Part shown: positions 24,664-32,536 of the stretch, piece after piece
How positions within the stretch are numbered: position 1 is the first letter of the stretch
Layout: the number at the start of each line of letters is the position of its first letter
Assembly (NCBI GenBank): GCA_934167965.1
Contig: CAKPMJ010000005.1
Span: 1-64,000, forward strand
From: an uncultured Clostridia bacterium
GTDB taxonomy: Bacteria; Bacillota; Clostridia; TANB77; CAG-508
Reading direction: 5' to 3'
Length of the DNA stretch: 64,000 bases
Notes under the pieces: model-generated
What the model was told of the DNA's origin: nothing
Seen by the model: the letters and a program-made list of their open reading frames with translations, nothing else
Database searches by the model: none
Program-made: the position numbers and the translations under genes

Positions 24664-26847
24664 TTATATTTTCATACTTAATGCAACCTTGTGTCTATTA
24701 TTATCTAGTCCAATTACTTTTACTTTAACAATATCTCCTACAGATACCAAATCAGATGGATTTTTTATATATTTTTCACTCATCTCTGATATATGTACTA
24801 GCCCATCATACTTAACACCAATATCAACAAATGCTCCAAAATCTATAACATTTCTAACAGTCCCTGTTAAAATCATTCCTTCTTTTAAATCTTCAAACTT
24901 TAAAACATCTTGTCTAAGAACAGGTTTTGGCATTTCATCTCTTGGATCTCTTCCTGGTTTAGAAAGTTCTCCAATAATATCTGTTAAAGTCATCTCTCCT
25001 ATTTCTAATTCTTTAGCTGTATTTTTTATATCAATGCTCTTTAATTTTTCTCTAATTTTATCAACTTGTGTTTTATCTTTTAAATCCTCTTTACTAAAAC
25101 CTATTATGTTTAATAGCTTTTCAGTTGCCTCGTAACTCTCTGGATGTACAGCAGTAATCTCTAATGGGTTATCTCCATCAGTAATTCTTAAGAATCCCGC
25201 ACATTGTTCAAAGGCTACTTTCCCTAATTTTGGAACTTTTAAAAGTTGTTTTCTATTTTTTAGTTTTCCATTTTCATCTCTATATTTAACTATATTTTTA
25301 GCAATAGATGAATTTATTCCAGAAACATACATTAAAAGTGATGGTGTAGCAGTATTAACATCTACTCCTACTTTATTAACTGCATCTTCTACTACTCCTG
25401 TCAAACTCTCTGATAAATTTTTTTGGTTTACATCATGTTGATATTGTCCAACTCCTATAGCTTTTGGATCAATTTTTACAAGTTCTGCAAGTGGATCTTG
25501 TAATCTTCTTGCAATTGATATAGCTCCTCTTATAGAAACATTTATGTCTGGATATTCTTCAGTTGCAAGTTTAGATGCAGAATAAACAGATGCTCCTGCT
25601 TCACTTACTATTACATAATTAACTTCTCTATCTGCTTCTTTTATCATGTCTGACACAAACATTTCTGACTCTCGTGATGCTGTTCCATTTCCTATAGCAA
25701 TCATATCAATTTTATCTTTTTTTATTAAATTTAATAATTCTTTTTTAGCACCTTCTACATCATTTTGTGGTTCAGTTGGATAAACTGTAGTATAATCTAA
25801 AACTTTTCCTGTTTCATCTATAACTGCAATTTTACATCCTGTTCTATATGCAGGGTCAAATCCCATTACTGTTTTTCCTTTAATTGGTGCTCCTAAAAGT
25901 AATTGCTTTGCATTTTTACCAAATACCTTTATAGCTTTATTTTCTGCTTTTTCAGTTAAATCAGAACGAATTTCTCTATCTATTGATGGCTCTATTAATC
26001 TTTTAAAACTATCTAAAATAGTATTTTTTAGCATTTCTGTAAATTGATTTTCACCTTTTAAAATGTCTCTTTCCATTATAGATAAGATTTTTTCTTCATT
26101 TTTTTCTATTTTGACTTTTAAGAATTCTTCCTTTTCTCCTCTATTTATTGCAAGTATTCTATGGCTTGGAATTCTTGATACTACTTCATTATAATCATAA
26201 TACATTTCATAATTAGATTTTTCTTCTTCATTTGTTGCTTTTGTGTTTATTACACCTTCTCTATAACAAATCTTTTTTATTTTTTTTCTATATTCTGCAT
26301 TATCAGAAATATTTTCTGCAATTATATCCAATGCTCCTTGTATGGCATCTTCTACTGTTGCCACTACTTTATCTTTATTTTTCTTGTCTTCTTCTGTTAA
26401 ACTATCTATATTTATATATTTTTCTGCTATTTCATTTATATCTTCTTTTTCTTCTTGTTTATATATTATTTCTGCTAATGGCTCTAATCCTTTTGCTTTT
26501 GCTACTGTTGCTCTTGTTTTTTTCTTTTGTTTGTATGGTCTATATATGTCTTCTACGTCTGCTAAAGTTTGTGCAAATGCTACGGCTTTAACTATTTCGT
26601 CTGTTAGCTTTCCTTGTTCATCTATTGATTTTATTACTTCTTCTTTTCTTTCTTCTAAGTTTCTTAAATATGTAAGTCTTTCTCCTAAACTTCTTAATTG
26701 CTCGTCACTTAGTCCCCCTGTTACTTCTTTTCTATATCTTGCAATAAATGGTATTGTATTTCCTTCATCTATTAATTTTACTGTATTTTCTACTTGTGTG
26801 TATTTTACTTGTAATTCTTCTGCAATTTTACTTATTATTTTGTCCAT
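24664..26847 (-). CDS. tex: Tex-family S1 RNA-binding transcription accessory protein
   Basis: This 727-residue protein has the usual Tex length and order: N-terminal helical region (GNTIPFIARYRKEVTGGLSD), YqgF-like nuclease fold (MGFDPAYRTGCKIAVID, about 325-450), helix-hairpin-helix domains (NKVGVDVNTAT ... SLLMYVSGI ... KLGKVAFEQCAGFLRI) and C-terminal S1 (LKEGMILTGTVRNVIDFGAF, about 655-727). Tex proteins bind RNA and DNA and influence transcription and stress tolerance. ATG 26847 has GGAAGG upstream; the longer frame to 26877 lacks a site. It is probably expressed from its own promoter behind the hairpin at 26897. Confidence 0.92.
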   Translation of the reverse strand: MDKIISKIAEELQVKYTQVENTVKLIDEGNTIPFIARYRKEVTGGLSDEQLRSLGERLTYLRNLEERKEEVIKSIDEQGKLTDEIVKAVAFAQTLADVEDIYRPYKQKKKTRATVAKAKGLEPLAEIIYKQEEKEDINEIAEKYINIDSLTEEDKKNKDKVVATVEDAIQGALDIIAENISDNAEYRKKIKKICYREGVINTKATNEEEKSNYEMYYDYNEVVSRIPSHRILAINRGEKEEFLKVKIEKNEEKILSIMERDILKGENQFTEMLKNTILDSFKRLIEPSIDREIRSDLTEKAENKAIKVFGKNAKQLLLGAPIKGKTVMGFDPAYRTGCKIAVIDETGKVLDYTTVYPTEPQNDVEGAKKELLNLIKKDKIDMIAIGNGTASRESEMFVSDMIKEADREVNYVIVSEAGASVYSASKLATEEYPDINVSIRGAISIARRLQDPLAELVKIDPKAIGVGQYQHDVNQKNLSESLTGVVEDAVNKVGVDVNTATPSLLMYVSGINSSIAKNIVKYRDENGKLKNRKQLLKVPKLGKVAFEQCAGFLRITDGDNPLEITAVHPESYEATEKLLNIIGFSKEDLKDKTQVDKIREKLKSIDIKNTAKELEIGEMTLTDIIGELSKPGRDPRDEMPKPVLRQDVLKFEDLKEGMILTGTVRNVIDFGAFVDIGVKYDGLVHISEMSEKYIKNPSDLVSVGDIVKVKVIGLDNNRHKVALSMKI

Positions 26848-26896
26848 TATTAAATTCCTTCCTCTCTCAATTGGCAATTATTTATTAAATAAAAAG

Positions 26897-26933
26897 CCTA
26901 TATAACTTGTTCTATAATAACAAACTATATAGG
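26897..26933 (-). terminator. Terminator of the coiled-coil gene
   Basis: A 15-bp stem (with two G-T pairs) has seven loop bases and CTTTTTATTT downstream on the minus strand. It separates the 100-aa coiled-coil gene from tex. Confidence 0.75.
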
Positions 26934-26957
26934 TTTTGTAAAGCATTATTTTACTTT

Positions 26958-27260
26958 TTATATTGCATAATCTTGTTTTACTTGTGTTTCTAATATTTTT
27001 GCAATGTTTATGCTGTCAATTCTTCTTTGCTTAGCTAATATAGCTATATTTTCAGTGTTTTGCTCAATATTGTCTTTCATTTTTGCAATGTCTTTTTTCA
27101 TTTTAGTAATGTCTCTTGTATTTTGTTCAATGTCTTTGGTATTTTTAGCTACATTTTTGTTAAGTGCTGAAATGTCTTCTGTGTTTTTAGCAATATTAAC
27201 TTTCATTTCTTTTATGTCTGATTTAATATCTACTAAGATTTCTAAAATTTGTTTTTCCAT
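26958..27260 (-). CDS. Coiled-coil protein, 100 aa, unrecognised
   Basis: The protein is nearly all coiled coil with repeated Asn/Thr registers (NIAKNTEDIS, NVAKNTKDIE, NIEQNTENIA) every 11-14 residues, ending in a basic segment. It has no signal peptide. Similar repeats occur in phage tail and surface stalk proteins, but this is a short cytoplasmic protein. ATG 27260 follows GGAGG; an upstream in-frame GTG is part of that site. Function unknown; it is monocistronic with its own terminator. Confidence 0.65.
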   Translation of the reverse strand: MEKQILEILVDIKSDIKEMKVNIAKNTEDISALNKNVAKNTKDIEQNTRDITKMKKDIAKMKDNIEQNTENIAILAKQRRIDSINIAKILETQVKQDYAI

Positions 27261-27372
27261 GTAATCCACCTCCAGATTTTAAAGTTTTAATTGAATTAAA
27301 AAATAAAAATAAAATAAATAAATTTAAAATTAAATAAAATAAATATGCATATATAATAGCATATCATTTAAA

Positions 27373-27394
27373 TATAATCAATAGTTTGATTATA
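27373..27394 (-). terminator. Terminator of the 92-aa gene
   Basis: Arms TATAATCAA (27373-27381) and TTGATTATA (27386-27394) sit just after the stop of the 92-aa gene. The minus-strand trailer is TTTAAAT, a weak tract. Confidence 0.55.
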
Positions 27395-27400
27395 AAAAAA

Positions 27401-27679
27401 TTATAAACATTCAAGTAATAAATTTACTCCATCTATAAAACCTTGTTTATATATTTTCTTACTTAAATAAGATATTTTAATATTATTATTTTCTTCAATT
27501 TTATTAATTAAATCATTTAATTCTTTATTATTATATTTTTCTAAAATTATTTCTTTATTTGTTTTTATTAATTTATTATTTAGTTCATTTTTTGCTTCTT
27601 TTATTATTTCGTCTATTTTTTCTTCTTGTGATAAATATATTTTTTCTAATAATTTATTTTTAATATTTTCACTATTCAT
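27401..27679 (-). CDS. Small helical protein, 92 aa (DUF6809-like ending)
   Basis: The protein is a Lys/Asn/Glu-rich helix throughout. Its C-terminus, YKQGFIDGVNLLLECL, resembles the Y-x-x-GF-x-x-G-x-x-L-x-x-E pattern of DUF6809 proteins in Clostridia; this is a tentative match. AAAGGAG precedes the ATG. Function unknown. It is the last ordinary gene before the duplicated prepilin-lectin pair. Confidence 0.6.
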   Translation of the reverse strand: MNSENIKNKLLEKIYLSQEEKIDEIIKEAKNELNNKLIKTNKEIILEKYNNKELNDLINKIEENNNIKISYLSKKIYKQGFIDGVNLLLECL

Positions 27680-28156
27680 AATATTCTCCTTTTTATTTAA
27701 TATAAAATAGACTTTTTTATTTTTTATCTTACCATATTATTCCCCCTTTTTTAATTTATATAAATTATTATAACAAACTAGTTTATTATATTCAATAATT
27801 TTTTGTTTTTTATCTAATTAATAGTTTTACTTCTGGTAAAATACGCCAAAATAAATTTTCTAAATTTTTCTCAGTTGATATTCCCTCGTTTTCATTATAA
27901 AATCTATTTTTTTCTATTTTTAATAATTTTTATCTATTTTTTTCTAATTTATTCTATTTTAATCAAAAAAATTTATACATTTAATTATTTATTTAAAAAT
28001 AAAAAAAATTAGTCAAAAATCTTTAATTAAATTTAAGATTTTTGACTAATTTTTTAACTTATAATTTTCCTACATTTTTATTATCTCATAAACAATAAAC
28101 AACATACCATTTCATAGTAATAGCCTTTTCTAGGTTATCGCTTTTAGAGTTCAGTT
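27680..28156. other. AT-rich intergenic region downstream of the first variable gene
   Basis: This is non-coding, with T- and A-runs. Recognisable elements are the 28004-28054 terminator and the conserved 66-bp flank starting at 28111. Bases 27700-28000 show nothing I can assign. Confidence 0.5.
28004..28054 (-). terminator. Terminator of variable gene 1
   Basis: Arms AAAAATTAGTCAAAAATCTT (28004-28023) and its complement (28035-28054) form a 20-bp stem ending in TTTTT on either strand. A diverged copy follows variable gene 2 (29871-29922), showing that gene and terminator were duplicated together. Confidence 0.85.
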
Positions 28157-28176
28157 CTACTTTATATAAAGTGTGA
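28111..28176 (-). repeat. Conserved 66-bp 3' flank of variable gene 1 with hairpin
   Basis: It matches 29948-30013 at 63 of 66 positions and spans the last codons (TLYIK), the stop and a hairpin (about 28117-28141, stem GCGATAACC with GGCTATTAC, seven-base loop). Outside this flank the intergenic DNA diverges. A conserved 3' flank plus hairpin after a hypervariable segment resembles the IMH and hairpin of diversity-generating retroelement targets (inference). Confidence 0.6.
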
Positions 28177-29395
28177 GGCGCGAGGACTTATCGCTGCTAG
28201 TACTGCACGGAAGGTTGCCGTTGCGACTGCTTGGTGAAACACGGTAGTCATAACCGCCACCCCTAAAAATACGACTGCGAGTGTTATTCGCCTCTAATGT
28301 CCATTCCTGACTATTTCCAAGTAAATCATATATATTATTTAAATTATCTGTTGATACTGTTCCTGTGTCTCGTGTAGTATTTTTACTTGTTGCTGTACCA
28401 TCAAAATCTTTTGGAGTTAATGATGTTACGTCTATTCCATTTCTTTGCATCCATATCATCATTTGATCATACTGGCTTCCCCATATCATGCTACTTCCTA
28501 CTACATTTTTTAGTTTATCTTGCCCACTATATTCTTTCTCTTTTTGATATAATCCATACCATGTATTTGCACTACTACTTGATGCTGTTGCTGATGCTAC
28601 GCCAGATATTGATTGAGCATTTTTTGATGTTTCATTTAAACTAGTTTCATATCTTCCTACATAAAATCCTTTATTTTTCCCTACATATTTTATCATTTCA
28701 TCAAATTCATTCTGCAATTGTGTTTTCCATTTAGTTAGTATTTCTTCATCTGTCCCATTTAATCCTACTATACTTTTTAATAATCCTATTCCCTTTGTAT
28801 CATCTCCTGTTACAGCATCTCCATATTCTGGATTTGATAAGTAATCTGGCTCTCTACAACCTGTTGCACTTGTCCATTTTATTTTTCTATCTGTTTCTGT
28901 CCAATTTACTGCTGTATATCCATCTTTAGTAAAACTATAAAGTTTTCCTAGTTTCTTTCCTTCTGCATTTGTTCCATACATTTTACTTACATCTTTTACT
29001 GGTATCCAGACAAATTCACTATTATCTGGTGCTACTACTACTATTCCTTTTTTTACCTCTGTTGGTGAATCTTCTTTTATTTTAAACCCTACTGGTACTA
29101 CTATAGTTTCTCCATTATCATCTTGTAATTTTGCTTTTCTTCCTTCTATAACTTTATTTTTATTGTCTTTTACCTTTCCTAAGTTTCCTGTACTTTCTTC
29201 CATTAAAATTTCTAAATCTGTTAAGTCTTCAGTTTCGTTTGTTTGTGCTTGTTCTGTTTTTGTTTTAGCCTCTGCTGCTTTCTTTAATATTCCATTTTCT
29301 CCTGATAGCATTGCTATTGCTACTCCTGCTAATATTAATAATACTATTATTGTTATTACTAGTGCTATTAATGTTATTCCCTTGTTTCTTTTCAT
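28157..29395 (-). CDS. Variable protein 1: prepilin N-terminus with FGE/C-lectin-like C-terminus
   Basis: This 412-residue protein has a type IV prepilin-like start (NKGITLIALVITIIVLLILA; the residue after the Gly is Ile), a Lys/Glu spacer, and a long C-terminal domain like formylglycine-generating-enzyme/C-type-lectin folds (GFYVGRYETS, SSMIWGSQYDQMMIWM, NIYDLLGNSQEWTLEA, FRGGGYDY). The last ~40 codons before TLYIK (bases about 28172-28290) differ strongly from the neighbouring paralogue while Gly, Tyr, Asp, Pro and Arg scaffold residues stay. AGGGAGG precedes the ATG. It is probably displayed on a pilus or membrane and binds variable ligands (inference). No signal of a catalytic FGE Cys pair was checked. 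Confidence 0.75.
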   Translation of the reverse strand: MKRNKGITLIALVITIIVLLILAGVAIAMLSGENGILKKAAEAKTKTEQAQTNETEDLTDLEILMEESTGNLGKVKDNKNKVIEGRKAKLQDDNGETIVVPVGFKIKEDSPTEVKKGIVVVAPDNSEFVWIPVKDVSKMYGTNAEGKKLGKLYSFTKDGYTAVNWTETDRKIKWTSATGCREPDYLSNPEYGDAVTGDDTKGIGLLKSIVGLNGTDEEILTKWKTQLQNEFDEMIKYVGKNKGFYVGRYETSLNETSKNAQSISGVASATASSSSANTWYGLYQKEKEYSGQDKLKNVVGSSMIWGSQYDQMMIWMQRNGIDVTSLTPKDFDGTATSKNTTRDTGTVSTDNLNNIYDLLGNSQEWTLEANNTRSRIFRGGGYDYRVSPSSRNGNLPCSTSSDKSSRLTLYIK

Positions 29396-29540
29396 CTTTT
29401 TTCCTCCCTTTTTTACTTTTGCTTTTTATATCTATGTATTTTACAGATATAGTTTTTAGTCTGTTTGGTTCTACTGCTATATTATCATATTTATTTTTCT
29501 TTTTACAGTGATTTTTATTCATACTTTTATTATTTATTCA

Positions 29541-29569
29541 TTGTCAAAAAGGAGCGTCCTTATTGACAA
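29541..29569. repeat. Inverted repeat upstream of variable gene 1
   Basis: TTGTCAAAAAGGA and TCCTTATTGACAA are 13-base arms with one mismatch around GCG. There is no T run, so it is not a typical terminator. It is about 150 bp upstream of gene 1 and could be an operator or a folded leader. Confidence 0.4.
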
Positions 29570-29680
29570 CTTTCGCTCATTATAAAAAGACAATATATAC
29601 TTATCCGGTATCATAATACTTACCAGATAAACCAATATTGCCTCTTTTATTATTTATATATACTATATTATTTAAACTAT

Positions 29681-29718
<38 letters not shown>

Positions 29719-29870
29719 AGCCTCAACGCTTCTATCTTTCATACTTTCTTGTCCCTTCTTTTGTTTTTTCATCTTATTTTTTTCAAAATTATATTACCAT
29801 TACTGCAATTTTTTGTCAATACAATTTTATTATATTTTTCATACTAATCTTGGCAAGCCTTTATTAACAA

Positions 29871-29922
29871 AAAAATTAGCCAAATTCCTTAAATTTAAAT
29901 TAAGAATATTTGACTAATTTTT
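29871..29922 (-). terminator. Terminator of variable gene 2
   Basis: An interrupted long stem runs from AAAAATTAGCCAAATTCCTT at the left to GACTAATTTTT at the right. It is a diverged copy of 28004-28054. Confidence 0.75.
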
Positions 29923-29947
29923 CATTATTTTATTAATTTTCTATATT

Positions 29948-30013
29948 TTCATAGCAATAGCCTTTTCTAGGTTATCGCTTTTAGAGTTCAGACCTACTTT
30001 ATATAAAGTGTGA
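29948..30013 (-). repeat. Conserved 66-bp 3' flank of variable gene 2 with hairpin
   Basis: This is the partner of 28111-28176. The hairpin here (29954-29978) is GCGATAACC with GGCTATTGC. The three differences are at the seventh to tenth bases and at the doublet before the stop. Confidence 0.6.
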
Positions 30014-31244
30014 AGCGAGCAGAATAGCTGCTGTGAGTATAGTACGGATTGTTGTAGTCGCGACGGCTAGGTGAATTGCCATAGTCGTAATGACCACCTC
30101 TGGAAGTACGACAGTTAGTGCTGAGCGCCTCTAATGTCCATTCAAAACTATTTCCTAATAAATCATATATATTATTTAATTTATCTGTTGATACTGTTCC
30201 TGTTTTTCTTGTTGTGTTTCCACTTGTTTCTGTACCATCAAAATCATTGGGCATAGGTGAACTTACGTTTATTCCATTTTCTTGCATCCATATCATCATT
30301 TGGTCATATTGACTTCCCCATATCATACTACTTCCTACTACATCTTTTAGTTTATCTTGCCCACTGTATTCTTTCTCTTTTTGGTATAATCCATACCATG
30401 TATTTGCACTATTTTTTGCTACTGTTGCTGAAGTTGCTCCTGATATTGATTGAACTTTTTTTGATGTTTCATTTAAGCTTGTTTCATATCTTCCTACATA
30501 AAATCCTTTATTTTTTTCTACATATTTTATCATTTCATTAAATTCATTTTGTAATTGTGTTTTCCATTTAACTAGTACTTCTTCATCTGTTCCATTTAAT
30601 CCAATTATACTTTTTAATAACCCTATTCCTCTTGTATCATTTCCTGTTGCAGCATCTCCCTCTCTCGGATCTGATAAGTAGTCTGGTTCTTTGTTACTTG
30701 TTAAACTTTTCCATTTCATTACTCCTGCTGTTTCTGTCCAATTTAATGCTGTATATCCATCTTTAGTAAAACTATAAAGTTTTCCCAGTTTCTTTCCTTC
30801 TGCATTTGTTCCATACATTTTACTTACATCTTTTACTGGTACCCATACAAACTCACTATTATCTGGGGCTACTACTACTATTCCTCTTTTTACTTCTGTT
30901 GGTGAATCTTCTTTTATTTTAAACCCTACTGGCACTACTATAGTTTCTCCATTATCATCTTGTAATTTTACCTTTCTTCCTTCTATAACTTTATTTTTAT
31001 TGTCTTTTACCTTTCCTAAGTTTCCTGTGCTTTCTTCCATTAAGATTTCTAGGTCTGTTAAGTCTTCAGTTTCATTTGCTTGTGCCTGCTCTGTTTTAGT
31101 TTTAGCTTCTGCCGCTTTCTTTAATATTCCATTTTCTCCTGATAGCATTGCTATTGCTACTCCTGCTAATATTAGTAATACTATTATTGTTATTACCAAT
31201 GCAATTAATGTTATACCTTTGCTGGTATTTAATCTTTTTGTCAT
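29994..31244 (-). CDS. Variable protein 2: prepilin N-terminus with FGE/C-lectin-like C-terminus
   Basis: This 416-residue paralogue of the neighbouring gene is roughly 85-90% identical by eye up to EWTLEA, including KGITLIALVITIIVLLILA and the DNSEFVW-PVKDVSKMYGT block. The final ~40 codons (bases about 30009-30125) change to SRGGHYDYGNSPSRRDYNNP-type sequence before the shared TLYIK end. Changes fall mostly at first and second codon positions, many explainable as variants of AAY, TAY or AGY codons. AAAGGAG precedes the ATG. It lies upstream of gene 1 in the same orientation, each with its own terminator. Surface display and ligand binding are inferred. Confidence 0.75.
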   Translation of the reverse strand: MTKRLNTSKGITLIALVITIIVLLILAGVAIAMLSGENGILKKAAEAKTKTEQAQANETEDLTDLEILMEESTGNLGKVKDNKNKVIEGRKVKLQDDNGETIVVPVGFKIKEDSPTEVKRGIVVVAPDNSEFVWVPVKDVSKMYGTNAEGKKLGKLYSFTKDGYTALNWTETAGVMKWKSLTSNKEPDYLSDPREGDAATGNDTRGIGLLKSIIGLNGTDEEVLVKWKTQLQNEFNEMIKYVEKNKGFYVGRYETSLNETSKKVQSISGATSATVAKNSANTWYGLYQKEKEYSGQDKLKDVVGSSMIWGSQYDQMMIWMQENGINVSSPMPNDFDGTETSGNTTRKTGTVSTDKLNNIYDLLGNSFEWTLEALSTNCRTSRGGHYDYGNSPSRRDYNNPYYTHSSYSARFTLYIK

Positions 31245-31685
31245 ATCGTTAATCTCCTTTCATTTTTTCTAAAGGTTTGTAATTTTTTGAATTTTATTTT
31301 TATGTTTTTATTTTATTTAATAATAACATTTTGTATTTTTTTATTCAAAATAAATAATAGTTTATTGAACTATTCAGCAAAGATATTTAATTTTCAATGT
31401 GCTATTATTTATTTTTCCCTAAAAAATTTACACGTTTATTATAGCATAGGGATTTTTATTTTTCAACCATTTTTAGCAATTTATTTTCGTCTTATGTGAT
31501 TGTTGTTTTTTATTTATTTTTATATATTTTTGTTGATTTTTCATTGTTATTTATTGTAAAATTTTATATATTTTTAGCATATTTTTATTATATACTTTTG
31601 GTGTATTAGTTATTATATTTTTTTGTTATATAATTTTTATATGCTTAAAGTATATATTTTTTAATATAGAAAAGAGGTTTTTTTA
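31245..31685. other. AT-rich divergent intergenic region
   Basis: This 441-bp gap lies between variable gene 2 (leftward) and an XRE gene (rightward). It is T-rich without convincing ORFs. It must contain both promoters, but I cannot single out a clear pair of hexamers. An XRE gene facing it suggests that operators may be present. Confidence 0.4.
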
Positions 31686-32030
31686 ATGCAAAATAATTTA
31701 AACAATATGGAAATTGGAGAAAGAATCCGCAGTATTCGTGAGGAAATGTTTATGAGTCGAGAAAAATTCTCTGAGATGATAGATATTTCAGATGTATTTT
31801 TAGGTCAAATAGAAAGAGGCGAAAAATCCCTTAGTTTAAAAACTTTATCTAATATAACTTCATATACTGGTGTATCTGCTGATTACTTTCTGAATGGAAA
31901 TGATTCAAATGATTTAACAATAAAAAAAATTAATAGAATTCTAAAAAAATCTTCCCCTGATACTGTTGAATTTATATATAATATCATTCATAGTATATAT
32001 TCTTATAATAAAAAAATAAATAATAAATAA
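31686..32030 (+). CDS. XRE family regulator next to the variable genes
   Basis: This 114-residue protein has an N-terminal HTH_3 (IRSIREEMFMSREKFSEMID with SDVFLGQIERGEKSLSLKTL, residues about 10-70) and a C-terminal helical tail (KKINRILKKSSPDTVEFIYN). AAGAGG lies eight bases before the ATG. It is divergent from variable gene 2 and so is a candidate regulator of that pair (inference from position). A terminator follows at once. Confidence 0.8.
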   Translation: MQNNLNNMEIGERIRSIREEMFMSREKFSEMIDISDVFLGQIERGEKSLSLKTLSNITSYTGVSADYFLNGNDSNDLTIKKINRILKKSSPDTVEFIYNIIHSIYSYNKKINNK

Positions 32031-32075
32031 AATCGAATTAGTAATTTATATATTATTAATTTGATTTTTATTTTT
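32030..32075 (+). terminator. Terminator of the XRE gene
   Basis: AAATCGAATTAGTAAT pairs with ATTATTAATTTGATTT (two mismatches) and is followed by TTATTTTTTT. Confidence 0.75.
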
Positions 32076-32099
32076 TTAATTTTTTTGAATAAAAAAAAA

Positions 32100-32530
32100 T
32101 AAATTGTTCATAATATATGTGTAAGGTTAATAACAGTTGAGCCAAGAGTGTTAATAGGTTAAAATATATTTTAGTTTATTAATATTTGGACAACGAGGTA
32201 TAGTGGTTTTGATGAAAGATTATTATATTTCAGAGATAAGAATATATTATTTGTAGGCAAGCTGTATAGCAGAACTATATGGTTACAATATAGGTAATAT
32301 ATTCGAGCTAAGATTGTTCTTATATTTCCTAATGTTTTTTAATAGTCCCTAGTGGATGAATGAAGATTTTAAAAGTGTATTAACAGTTGAGCGAATGATT
32401 AATATATTTGGTATATAGCTTATTTATATAGTAATATATATTAGGTTAAACTATTAGGTATATTAGTTTTAGCACAGATTGTTATTAGCTTTACGATTAA
32501 TAGCCAGTAGAAATTCTACTGGCTATTAAA
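32100..32530 (+). ncRNA. Candidate structured non-coding RNA
   Basis: About 430 bases lack ORFs and are less homopolymeric than other gaps. A 12-base motif, TAACAGTTGAGC, occurs at about 32131 and again at about 32382. Several local hairpins are readable, for example around AGCTGTATAGC. The stretch ends at a strong hairpin (32499-32530). I cannot match it to a known family with confidence; raiA-type and other large Clostridia RNAs are candidates. The plus strand is preferred because the terminal hairpin lies at its right end. Confidence 0.35.
32499..32530. terminator. Strong hairpin between the non-coding region and gyrB
   Basis: Near-perfect arms TTAATAGCCAGTAGAA and TTCTACTGGCTATTAA meet almost without a loop. 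T runs are weak on both sides. It probably ends gyrB transcripts and/or the candidate RNA. Confidence 0.6.
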
Positions 32531-32536
32531 TATTTA

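Noticed and set aside
26232..26905. Two long plus-strand frames inside tex
   Set aside because: They are Leu/Ser-rich antisense shadows of a well-conserved coding gene.
27680..28000. Possible template repeat or small RNA
   Set aside because: The stretch is homopolymer-like AT sequence with no similarity to the variable segments.
29163..29511. Hydrophobic plus-strand frames over the start of variable gene 1
   Set aside because: They mirror the prepilin helix on the opposite strand, and an identical artefact appears at gene 2.
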